64,000 bases of DNA. Origin: Adiantum capillus-veneris. Taxonomy: Eukaryota; Streptophyta; Polypodiopsida; Polypodiales; Pteridaceae. The first letter of the stretch is position 1, and each line of letters begins with the position of its first letter. The notes under the pieces are model-generated. The model searched no databases and was not told the origin of the DNA. It saw only the letters and a program-made list of their open reading frames with translations. The position numbers and the translations under genes are program-made. This document shows positions 21,858-31,091 of this stretch, one piece after another. The stretch covers positions 24,335,896 to 24,399,895 of the forward strand of contig CM043960.1 of NCBI GenBank assembly GCA_014529385.2. Reading direction: 5' to 3'.

Positions 21858-22096
21858 CTTTGAAAACTGTTGGGCTTCACATAATGCAACTTGATTCCAT
21901 TAGTTGAATTTTGTGAAAGATGAGGACAGCGAAAATTTAAAGCAGCATGCTTGCCAAGAAACCCTGCTTGTGTAAACACACTTTTTTGGCCCACCCGCAC
22001 AAAGCATATTGAGAGGCCACACAAGCCAACGAGGACCACCATCAGCAATTTCCAAGCGAAACTGTCTTTCTTATGAGACTTGCCAGCAGGCAAATA
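21858..22096 (-). CDS. NodH/Stf0-like sulfotransferase, second visible coding exon (membrane anchor)
   Basis: The 239-nt exon lies between an acceptor (GGCTGCAG|TATTTG, at 22097) and a donor (CAAAG|GTAATT, at 21857). It encodes YLPAGKSHKKDS, a basic cytosolic segment, then about 20 hydrophobic residues (WKLLMVVLVGLCGLSICFV). This is a single-pass type II signal anchor as in Golgi sulfotransferases. A stem region ending in KLHYVKPNSFQ follows. The exon enters in phase 0 and leaves with two bases of a codon. The frame and both splice sites agree with the neighbouring exons. Confidence 0.85.
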
Positions 22097-22890
22097 CTGC
22101 AGCCATCACAAGGAAAGAAGTTAAACCTATATAATATTGTCTTCAGTGTTGGTAAGAATGTGAAAGCAAGAATGCTATTCACAAGAAGCTTCTTACACTA
22201 GCTTAAAAAAACTTTTGCAATCTTAGGCATGTGCCTTTATGCCGTCAGAAAAGGCTTAACTTGCCTTGCACAGAAAACAAAACAAGGCACACAAAGAGGA
22301 AAATAATCTATCAAAACTTTTTTTTTAAAGGAACCACTCACATGAAATTTGAGTTAGATATGTATGGTTTACAGACAAAGAGTGCAGCACAACCACCCAA
22401 AGTTTAAACAGGTGTTGGCTTGATCAGCATGTACTTTCCTATCACGTTCAACAAAGATGTGAATTTTTTCGAGCAAGCATACACTCAAATATATACATCC
22501 TGGAAAGCTCAAATAGAGACTGAGAAACAAATAGGAAGTTTAAGCAGATATTGAATTGATCAACTATACATTACTACCAGGCTCAACAAAAATGTAAGTT
22601 TGGAAGGAAAATATGCAATCAAGTATATATCTTGGAAAGCTTAAAATTCACCAACAAAAACTATTGACTAGATACTGCTACATTCCGGAACATTAGTATA
22701 ATCAGAGCCCAATAGTGGGCTGTAGAGCTATGAGCTAGGCATCAGCATCTGTATAATTGTATACATCGACATATATACACACAAGCAAGCACACATGTTT
22801 GTCAAATTATATCGATAATTATATTTACATATGTTTTTTTATTTATATAGGTGGGAAATGCAAAAGGATCCTGCATTAACAACAGCATAC
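22097..22890 (-). other. Intron of the sulfotransferase gene (794 bp)
   Basis: Bounded by AATAAG|GTATGC (donor at 22890-22889) and GATGGCTGCAG (acceptor at 22098-22097). AT-rich, no ORF, no recognisable repeat. Confidence 0.75.
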
Positions 22891-22947
22891 CTTATTTGTA
22901 GTGAAACACAAGTTCACAATCACAATGTTTGGCTTGTGAAGAGACAT
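22891..22947 (-). CDS. NodH/Stf0-like sulfotransferase, likely first coding exon
   Basis: An ATG at 22947-22945 opens a 19-codon stretch (MSLHKPNIVIVNLCFTTNK) ending at a GT donor in phase 0, exactly what the next exon needs. The short N-terminal segment before the anchor exon resembles the N-terminus of the Arabidopsis relatives (about 10-20 residues ending near xxFTK). The ATG is directly preceded by TTTTTACAG, which looks like an acceptor, so a 5' UTR exon probably lies further right. The three exons total 555 nt, 185 codons, about half of the family's usual length. Confidence 0.65.
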
Positions 22948-23525
22948 CTGTAAAAATAACAATCAGTAGACCATCAGCAGCTTAGCTAATGCATAGTCGT
23001 ATTCCTCACAAAATTTCAGCAATGATGAGAAATTAGTTGTGTAGGAATCAGCTCCTAAAAAGTTCAGTGCCCGTAGATTTACCAGTGGCTAACATGCACA
23101 GATAAAAATAGGAACACTCTTAAATACAAGGAGACAAGTAAGAAAACCGTGGCAACTTCCTACACACAGAATACTAGGACTTAATTGGACAAAACATAGC
23201 TCGCCATTTCTGCATGGAAATAGATGGAATGGAAAATAAAGTGGTAGAAATGGTTTTCTTTGTTTCCTTTCTTTTCCCTGTATCAATCTTCCTTTGCCCT
23301 TATGGAGTTTCTGTCAGAGTAGGTAGAGAGGGCCCAAAGAGGTGAAGGTGTATTGGTAGAGTAGGAGAGAGAGAGAAAAACACAAGAGTGGTCCCAACAA
23401 ACAAGGGTCCCACCCTTCGTTACTACAGTGGTATTTTCTTCTTATTCCATCGTCTTACTCTGTAATCTAAGGTCTCCTCTAATGTCTCTAGAGTTCCACC
23501 AAAAAGAACCCCAAACATCTCTGGT
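22948..23525. other. No gene seen; expected 5' UTR and promoter of the sulfotransferase gene
   Basis: Upstream (minus strand) of the first coding exon. Pyrimidine-rich stretches on the minus strand near 23320-23370 could be 5' UTR. Nothing can be assigned with confidence. Confidence 0.3.
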
Positions 23526-23860
23526 CTGCCACAAAATGATGGCATGACCATTAACCAGCAGGGGACGAGAGAGAGAGAGAGGCGGGGGGGGGGGGGGGGG
23601 GGGGGGAGGGGGCCCGAATGTACCAACCCGGCAATCACGCCATATTTCTCGCTACAATCCACGAGGAGGTGGTAAGATGGTTGACGTGGTAGATTTTGGT
23701 GCAATAAAACACTTCGCACAACTTTTGAGGCGCTATATTTTTAGCAGATATGCTTTTGGAATACCTGTTTTTAGCAGACACAGCTCTTGGGCGACTGATC
23801 TATTGATGTATTTGTGTTTGTTTGAGTGCGAGAGGTGAAATTTCTACAACATTGTCTCTG
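23526..23860 (+). repeat. LTR-like fragment of gypsy family E
   Basis: TGCCACAAAATGATGGCATGACC (3-bp mismatched) at 23526, then a GA/G tract, then TTTTTAGCAGATATGCTTTTGGA (about 23738-23760) reproduces the order at 39755-40010 of the E LTR. The right half of the LTR is missing here. It includes a (GA)n followed by 23 G at 23584-23606. Confidence 0.55.
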
Positions 23861-24419
23861 TTCACCGATAGGGATGATACTGTTGATTGACATGATGAAT
23901 TTAGTGCATCTAGCCCTCTCTTGAAGAATGGTGAGATCTAGATATGATGGCTAAATGATTCATTGAACATGGACGCTACACAAAGTCTCGAGCAACAAGC
24001 CATTTTTATGCTTGTTGAGTATACCGACAAATATGTACTTGGTCTTGTAGACCTTGTTGAGGGCAAAGATGTGAATGTGACTTGTGAATGTGATCCTAGG
24101 GCATCAATAATTCTATCCAAATGAGATGATTGGATATTGATCTTAAAGCGTCAATAGTTCCAAAAGGATGATATGGCCAGATAGTGATCTTCCAGCACCA
24201 ACAGTTCTATCTAAATGAGATGATTGGATACCGATCTTAGTGTGTCAATAGTTCCAAGAGAATGATATGGCAAGATAGTGATCTTCATACATCAACAGTT
24301 CTAGATTAGATAAGATGTGTAGTTTCATTGTTTGCATCTAAGTGTTCGATGTAAAATATGTGAATGTTCATCCAAAATCCAATGTGGACAAGGATTTGTG
24401 CACTTGCATGCTTTGTGAA
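23861..24419 (+). mobile_element. Element E internal 3' region, first piece (with 99-bp tandem repeat)
   Basis: Non-coding sequence resembling the flanks of elements C and A (shared words TTAGTGCATC, GAGATCT, GATGGCTAAAT at 23900-23955 and 30990-31060). I read 23861-24419, 30944-31091 and 39563-39752 as one old element split by C and A. Between about 24095 and 24300 a unit of about 99 bp (TTCTATCNAAATGAGATGATTGG...) occurs twice with a partial third copy. Confidence 0.5.
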
Positions 24420-24618
24420 TGTCACAAATTGATGACGTGGCAATTTTGCCCGGACACACACACGGACAAACTGCTAACGTAGCGCCAGTCTTAAGGGCCA
24501 ATCTCTCTTGGCATGGAACTACACCGGGCGTGTCGACTCAATTTTTTGTGAAGTGTTTTAAGTAAATCTCTCTTGTGTGGCGACAGAACCTAGACTTGGG
24601 GAGTCCAAGTTTGTTACA
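24420..24618 (+). repeat. 5' LTR of element C (internally deleted)
   Basis: Begins TGTCACAAATTGATGACGTGG and ends TTTGTTACA. Compared with the 3' LTR it lacks about 400 bp between GCTAACGTAG and CGCCAGTCTT, which removes the U3 promoter region. It keeps the GCCAATCTCTCTTGGCA stretch. Confidence 0.85.
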
Positions 24619-24620
24619 AA

Positions 24621-24631
24621 GGTATCAGAGC
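24621..24631 (+). promoter_or_regulatory. Primer-binding site of element C (tRNA-iMet)
   Basis: GGTATCAGAGC, two bases after the LTR end. It is the standard plant initiator-Met tRNA complement (TGGTATCAGAGC) with the first T lost. Different from the tRNA-Glu-like site of A, B and H. Confidence 0.85.
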
Positions 24632-24791
24632 ACGGCCGATTTCTCTTCTGCCGGGAAATCCGATCCTTCTTCTTGCGGCACCTACGGATTCCAAAAAGAA
24701 TCAAACAACTCCATCTACCACCCATGAAGCAAGAGACAGTACGGGAAATTCAAGCGAATTAGCTGAGAATGAGTAAGGGCCACCTCGGCCC

Positions 24792-25742
24792 TTGCAGTAT
24801 GAACTCATGGAGATGCAACGTCAACAGCAGGTTGACCAGTGTGCAAAGCAGATGCTTCACTTTTCCAAGGATCCCGCAAAATTTTTTACCCAGCACTCGA
24901 TGGATGAAGTGCATACTCAGTGGCAAAAAGCCATTGAGACACCAATCAAACTGGCAATCAAGAAACCTCCTACTCCGAGGATGTTCACTGAAGAAGAACT
25001 CCATAATGTTGTTGAGACCTGAAGCGATCAACTTCTAGACACGAAGAAGCCATCAAAGAATCCATTGAAGAGGCAATTGAAGAAACACAACAAGGGGACT
25101 GACTACCCCGGTTACTTGGGTCGTCGATCTTCTTTTGCAACTGCACGAAAACTGAAGAAGCGTGTGCATTTTGAAGGACTACCAAGTTCTTCTTCCTTCT
25201 CTTCCAACAGTTCTTCTAGCTCTTCCTCTTCCGACTCGAGCGAGGAGGACAGAAAGGACAAGAAGCGAAGCAAGAAACAAAGTTCTAGAAAGAACAACAA
25301 AAAGGCAAAGAAGATCAAATTCCGACCAGTTTCTGACAGTTTTAAGGAGGAGTCATCCTCTGACAGTTCGGACTCGGACAATCGCACGTTTTATGCAAAG
25401 AAGAAACACTTTTACAAAGCCAACCAATATGATTTCCTCAAAGACAAGAACAAAAAGACAAAGGAATTTAAAGAGGGTGGACACTCAGTGAAATTTGAAT
25501 CCTTTTCCGGATTCCGAGATGCTCCGAAGGCTTTGGCTTTCATTCAGAAATTAGATATAGCCTTCTCTGGAGGACACTACTCAGAGCACTCCAAGATCAA
25601 GAGGGCAGCATCGTTTTTGAAGGGAAATGCACGAACACGGTGGTCCACTCTTCTTCTGAGGAAAGAAGCCTCGACCAAGTGGTTGACGTTCAAACGGCTC
25701 TTTATTTCTTCTTGGTTGACCCAGAGTACGAACGAGATGTGA
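24792..25742 (+). pseudogene. Element C gag
   Basis: A frame from about 24774 encodes QYELMEMQRQQQVDQCAKQM and is stopped by TGA at 25020-25022. It continues in the same frame from 25065 with a striking low-complexity region: about 25 residues mainly Ser, then acidic (DSSEEDRKD), then Lys/Arg-rich. The capsid-like domain follows (GHSVKFESFSGFRDAPKAL, GNARTRWSTLL), equivalent to A's GVKFETFRGTEDQLKAL and GNALQWWTALL. The frame stops at 25740. Gag forms the particle shell. Confidence 0.8.
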
Positions 25743-25882
25743 GAACCGCTTGGAACCATCTTCCGATGACCAAGGGTGACACTTTGGACGCATATTGTGA
25801 AAGGTTTTAATCTTCTTTTCTACTGACCTCTTCCTTTTAGAAGGTCACTTTTAAGCGGGGATTCTCGATACATTCAGGTAAC

Positions 25883-26571
25883 TTGACCTACCCCACTGAT
25901 GAAGTTTTGACTCAGAGGACCAAACAAACCTCGACAAACGACAATAGAAAGAAGAAGAACTACCAAAAAAAGAAGGATGCACAACCCCGTTTGACTGTGG
26001 AACACAGAGTCGACTATCTCAAAGAGGGAAAGTGTTTTGGTTGCGGAGAACAAGGGCACATTTCCGCAAAGTGCCCCAAAAAGGCACAACGAGGACAAAC
26101 TAAAGAAAGGCCTGAGAGTTCTAAAGCAGCAGAAGAACGTGGCAAAAAAGGCAAGATGAAAGCAAGACTAGTACCAGATTGCATGGGAACCGACCCAAGT
26201 GAAATGGATGAAAGTACGGAACTTTGTCGCGCATGGGGCAAAGTAAAAGATCAAGAAGCTCTCATTTTCTTTGATGGAGGAGCCAAGGCCAACTAGCAGC
26301 TTGACTCGAGATTACGCCAGACACGATGGGGCCACCGGCGGAGGCAATTCTGGCGGCGCCCGGACAGGATGTAACCATTACACCTGTCATTGGCAAACTT
26401 CGTTTGCATTGTCATGGGTATTTAGGGCACAAGGACTTTTACATCATGCCTTTGGAAGGGTGTGACGTCCTCCTAGGAATCCCTTGGTACCACAAGAACA
26501 ACACCATGGTCGACTATCGAGACAAGAAAGCGACTTTGACCAATGAGAAGGGCAAGAACAATGTAAAATGA
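25883..26571 (+). pseudogene. Element C zinc knuckle and protease
   Basis: The 25883-26296 frame contains CFGCGEQGHISAKC (C-x2-C-x4-H-x4-C, about 26035-26077) and then LCRAWGKVKDQEALIFFDGG. This is the retropepsin active-site region, with D-G-G where A and B have D-P-G. A stop follows at once, and the C-terminal half of the protease ([13 protein letters not shown]) lies in another frame at 26326-26571. Confidence 0.8.
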
Positions 26572-28020
26572 AGAACGATTCCGTCCCTATTGTATCGGCT
26601 TCGGCCATTTCAAAACTAATAAAATCGAGTCAATTTGTTTACTTGATCTATTTAAAAGAATTGAATGATAAACAACGAACGACCATGTCTGAATTAGACA
26701 AAGAACGACAAGAATTTATGCACACACATGCTTACTGTTTCTCAGAAGGCCTACCAGGCGAGTTACCTCCATCTCGTCCTGAGGACCACACTATTGATCT
26801 GATCCATGGAACCACACCATCGAGCCGGCCACCTTACCGTGTTAGCCGAGCCCAGAATGAAGCAATCATGAACCAAGTGAAAGACCTTAAAAGGGTCTCA
26901 TCCAACGTAGTACTTCACCTTCTTGTTCTCCGGTTTTACTAGTACTAAAGAAAGACGGATCTTGGAGAATGTGCGTTGACTATAGAGCTCTCAATAAAAT
27001 AACCATCAAGAACACATTCCCTATTCTAAGGATCGATGATATTCTTCACGGACTTCAGGGATCCTCTTGTTTTAGCAAGATTGATTTGAAAAGTAGATAT
27101 CATTATATTAATCGCTCCAAGAGATGTCTACAAGACAGCCTTTTGGACAAGCTTTGGTTTATACGAAATTTTGTTGATGCCCTTTGGACTTACAAATGCT
27201 CCAACAACTTTCAATCGAATGATGGATAGGATTTTTCGAGAGCATGGATCTTTTGTGGGCACTTTCTTTGATGACATTATAGTTTTCTCCAAGAATGAAG
27301 TAGGCACCGACACCATCTGCTACAGGTCTTTCAGGCATTGCGCGATCATAGATTGGTTATTAATGCAAAAAAGAGCAAGTTTTTCTTGCCAGAGATACAT
27401 TTCTTGGGACACATCGTCTTAGCAGCAGGAGTACAGATGGACCCGGCCAAAATTAAGACTATCCGCAATTGGCCTGACTTGAAGAATGTTCATGAAGTTC
27501 GAAGCTTTTTGGGCTTGAGCTCTTACTACCGGCGGTTCATTCGAAAGTTTGCAAAGATAGCTTCGCCTTTGCACTTATTGACTCAAAAAGGAGTCCCTTT
27601 CTCGTAGGGGCCGACAGAGGTGACTGCTTTTCAGACACTTAAGGAAAAATTGACTACTGGACCAATGTTGGCTTTGCCATATTTGCAAAAGCCATTCAAA
27701 GTTTACAGTGACGCTTGTGGTCGTAGTCTGGGAGCGGTCTTGATGCAAGAAGGCCATGTGATTGCTTATGAAAGCAAAATGTTTCAAGGCCAGAATTGGT
27801 AGCCCAGATTTATGAGAAAGAGATATTGGCAATGATCCATGCTCTTACAAAGTGGCGACATTATCTGCTCGGATCCGATTTCACAATTTTTACAGATCAT
27901 CAGAGTCTGCGCTACTTCTTGTCACAGAAGCAGCTTTCAGAAAAGCAGATGCAATGGGCTAACATCTTGTCACAGTTTCACTTCCAAATTGTCCATGTTC
28001 AGGGACAGAAAAATTTAGTG
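26568..28020 (+). pseudogene. Element C reverse transcriptase and RNase H
   Basis: RT pieces in alternating frames: EDHTIDLIHGTTPSSRPPYR (about 26780), [15 protein letters not shown] (26969), KIDLKSRYH (27080), [20 protein letters not shown] (about 27178-27235), then FFDDIIVFSKN as the catalytic motif (27264-27300). RNase H follows with SDACGRSLGAVLM (27708 on), EKEILAMIHALTKWRHYL and TDHQSLRYF. At least four frameshifts, plus stops at 27605-27607 and 27800, disable it. Confidence 0.85.
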
Positions 28021-29264
28021 GCAAATGCATTGTCTCGGAAGCCCCTCGTCTTGCCTATTTCCACGATCCATCATAGAAGCTTCGAGGATATGGTTGACCA
28101 GTACGCCACAGATCTGGACTTCACCGATGTTTTTACTCGGATACAGAATGGGAGAGACAGTTCTAGGATATTCCATACGGGATGGCTACTTGATGAAGAA
28201 AACGATGTTCTGTGTCACACAGACAAAGTGCCATTGTCCACCATTTACAGTGGACCGCCGCATCGATACCACCTTCAAGGAGGTAGAGCGTTATTTCTTT
28301 TGGTCGAGACCCAAGAAGGATGTGGACGACTTTGTTCGCAATTGTTTAGTATGCCAAAAGGTCAAGTTTGGCATGCATAAGGCACAAGGATTACTACAGC
28401 CTTTACCCATTCCCACCAGGCCTAATTTTTGAAGGCTTCGACGCCCTTCGAAGGCACTTTTATCCTTCAGTGAAGGGCAAAAATATTTTTACCCTTTGAA
28501 AGAAGGATAGAATATTGAAAAATCTTTTGAGTAGCCCTTCTATTTTTTGCCAAAATATAGCTTAATGAAGGATAGGTAAAAATTTACCCTTCAAATGAAT
28601 GATTAGGGTCACCCTTCAAAAATGAGCCTTGATTCCCACCCGCCCCTGGGAAAGTATTGCAATGGATTCATCTTTGATCTTCCAAAGACACATAGTGGGC
28701 ACGATGGCATTTGGACTGTCATTGACAGATTTAGCAAGCAAGCTCGCTTCATTCCAGTGAAGAAAAGAGTCAAGCCAGACCATTTAGCGAGATTGTTCAT
28801 TGCACAGATATTTTGGTCACATGGCAATGGGCATGCCTGAGACAATAGTCTCCGCAAAGATCCCCGATTCACGAGTTTGTTTTGGAGGGCTATTTGAGAG
28901 AACCTTGGCACACAGTTGCAATCTCGTCATCCTTCCACCCACAAACAAATCGGCAATCTGAGATCACAAATTCAGTTGTTTTGAATTTGTTGAACTCTTA
29001 CATCTCTGATCAAAAGACTCAATGGGAAAAAAATTTGCCTTCGGTGGAATTTGCCTACAACACGGTTCACTCTTCGACGGAAAAGCGCCATTTGAGATAA
29101 TTGAAGGTGCTCAGAAGGTTCCTCCGTTTCTCAACACTAAAGACAAGATTTTTGAAGCCGACCAGTACACGAGGGACTAGGACACTGCTTTTGCCAAGGT
29201 CCGCAAGGCTCTCGAGAAGTCTCAGGTAAGACACAAGAAGACAACAGATTGACATCGACGCGAC
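28020..29264 (+). pseudogene. Element C integrase, split by a MITE
   Basis: The zinc-binding part is seen in the 28025-28432 frame (RNCLVCQKVKFGMHKAQGLL). The core resumes after the MITE with FIFDLPKTHSGHDGIWTVID (28660 on), then the region of the second Asp (degraded) and SSFHPQTNRQSEITNSVVLNL with the catalytic Glu (28927 on). Integrase inserts the cDNA. Multiple breaks. Confidence 0.85.
28409..28639. mobile_element. 215-bp hAT-type MITE with perfect 8-bp TSD inside integrase of C
   Basis: The MITE is 28417-28631. Direct repeats ATTCCCAC lie at 28409-28416 and 28632-28639. The ends are imperfect inverted repeats: CAGGCCTAATTTTTGAAGGC against the reverse complement of the other end, CAAGGCTCATTTTTGAAGGG (about 16 of 20 matching). 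It has no ORF. Removing it brings together the integrase residues PIPTR and PWESI-like sequence found intact in A. Confidence 0.85.
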
Positions 29265-29762
29265 TTGAAATTAAAGGAAGACGATTGGGTGCTCTTACGT
29301 TTTGAAAAGGCACGCCTAAGGAAACAAAAGGGAAAGGAGCGGCCTTTTCCAAAGCTTAGCATGAGGTATTATGGCCCTTTCCAAATTAAAGGAAAGATAA
29401 ATAACGTCTCCTTCCGACTCAAGATGCCAGATACTTGGAAGATTCACAATGCATTCCATGTGAGTCTCTTGAAACCTTTTAAAGGTGAGGTGCCAGTTGA
29501 TGGGGAGCCTAATGAGCAATTAGAGGTGGAAGAGAGTGAGGAGATACTCGTTCCTGAACAGATTTTGGCACACAAGGAAAGAAAAGTGAAAGGTAAAATG
29601 ATTCGGCGGTTCTTAGTTAAATTCAAGAACTATCCGGCATTGGATGCGAAGTGGATGGAGGAGGAGGACCTAACAGATACTCCTCAGATTTTGGAACTTT
29701 ACCTTGAAGCTTTCGGTTTAGCTGCGTCTACTCCGAGAGATCCCACAGATCAACAGGGTTGA
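29265..29762 (+). pseudogene. Element C integrase C-terminus and chromodomain
   Basis: A clean 165-codon frame: DDWVLLRFEKARLRKQKGK, SMRYYGPFQIKGKINNVSFR (GPY/F-type module) and IHNAFHVSLLKPF. The chromodomain follows: EQILAHKERKVKGKMIRR, then FLVKFKNYPALDAKWMEEED, LELYLEAFG. The chromodomain marks C as a chromovirus. Only the upstream portion is broken. Confidence 0.85.
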
Positions 29763-30278
29763 ATATGGTGCAGAGGGATTGCACAAGAGGGGAGTCGCTC
29801 CGCTCCTTTGTCACAGATTACCTTGATTGAATAGAGTCACTGATATCCCTTTGGGTTTCACAGATACTGTTGTGCTCATAGTATTTTTGTTGTATGACTT
29901 TATGGAATGGAATTCCCGAAGTTTAACATGAATGATTTGTGCTCTCTCATGTGACTTGTTTGAGTGCAGGAACTGAAAGACAAAATGACTGCAACATTTC
30001 GGTCTTAAAAATCTCTATAGACATGATCGCAATAATAATTAGCTATCCGACATCAGTGAGGTCCGGGATGGATTTAGATGTGGTTACTAAATACGTTGCT
30101 GGCAATCATGGTCTGAGATTTGGAATCAATTTTTCTAAGATTGATTTGTCATGTGATGTCATGTGCAGTGATGTGACTGTCGTCTTTGTACAGGTGCTAG
30201 ATGTGTCGTGTCTAGTGCGTCGATACTTAAGAGTCAATGTCTGCTGAAATGGATTATGATTCTGTCTATTTTGCAAGC
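29763..30278 (+). other. Element C 3' untranslated region
   Basis: Between the pol stop (29760-29762) and the hairpin; no ORF of note (a 102-codon frame at 29939 shows no domain). Confidence 0.6.
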
Positions 30279-30315
30279 GTAATCGAGGGCGATTACAAAT
30301 CTTTCAAGAGGGGGG
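30279..30315 (+). promoter_or_regulatory. Hairpin and polypurine tract of element C
   Basis: GTAATCG-AGGG-CGATTAC (30279-30296) is a perfect 7-bp stem with a 4-nt loop. It is followed by AAATCTTTC and the purine run AAGAGGGGGG, ending at the LTR. Confidence 0.75.
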
Positions 30316-30938
30316 TAAGTCACAAATTGATGACGTGGCAGTTTTGCCCAGACACACACACAAGAGGGGGGTAAGTCACAAATTGATGACGTGGCAGTTT
30401 TGCCCAGACACACACGGACAGACTGTTGACGTGGCAGGCAGACTGTACAGACGTTGACGTGGCAAGCCATATAGATCCCGTAAGTCACACTGACATGCTG
30501 ACATGGCACAACGTACGGATTTTCCACTTTTTGCGCTGACATGCTAACGTGGCTTGTTGTACGGAATTCCGCTTTTTGCACTGGCTGTTTTTACTGACAG
30601 ATTTTAAGCCAGTTGCTTTTAGGGTAGTTGTTTTTAAGTTTCACTACTCTTGGGGGCTCTGCTTTTAGCATCCCTTTGTAAGAATAAAAAGGGACCAACG
30701 GCCTCACTTCTCAGAGCATCTGGACGGGAGTCTGAGAGCTGAGGACCCCGGGGAGTTGTACTTTGCTCAAAGATTAATACAAAAAGAAATACCACAAGGG
30801 ACACCAGTCTTTGGGGCCAATCTCTCTTGGCACAGGACTACGCCGGGCCGTGTCAACTCAATTTTTTGTGAAGTGTTTTTAAGTGAATCTCTCTTGTGTC
30901 GCGACAAAACCTAGACTAGGGGTGCCAAGTTTGTTACA
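30316..30938 (+). repeat. 3' LTR of element C, with a 56-bp duplication at its start
   Basis: Runs from TAAGTCACAAATTG to TTTGTTACA. The first 56 bp, together with the purine tract (CAAGAGGGGGGTAAGTCAC..., 30305-30360), are repeated exactly or nearly so at 30361-30416. The block AAGAAATACCACAAGGGACACCAGTC... is at 30783-30820. U3 is intact here, unlike in the 5' LTR. Confidence 0.85.
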
Positions 30939-30943
30939 GTCAA

Positions 30944-31086
30944 TGTACTATTTTGTGAGGATGGTCATTAGCATGTCTGCATGACATTAGTGCAGTTGTA
31001 TGAAAGATTAGTGCATCAAGACATCTGTTAGAGATCTGTGCGATCAGGATGTGATGGCTAAATACCTCATAGTGATCATCTGTGTC
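30944..31086 (+). mobile_element. Element E internal 3' region, second piece
   Basis: Short non-coding stretch between C and A with the E words GTGCATC, GAGATCTGTGCGATC and GATGGCTAAAT. It continues beyond A at 39563. Confidence 0.5.
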
Positions 31087-31091
31087 TGAGC

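Larger units (their letters stand above)
24420..30938 (+). mobile_element. Element C: decayed Ty3/gypsy chromovirus
   Basis: Left LTR (24420-24618), PBS, gag, zinc knuckle, protease, RT, RNase H, integrase, chromodomain, hairpin, polypurine tract and right LTR (about 30316-30938) follow in canonical chromovirus order on the plus strand. Flanks are GTGAA (24415-24419) and GTCAA (30939-30943), compatible with a 5-bp target duplication with one change. The coding region has many stops and shifts, and a hAT MITE sits in integrase. It is related to A/B at roughly half to two thirds of pol residues by eye, so it is a different family. Confidence 0.9.
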
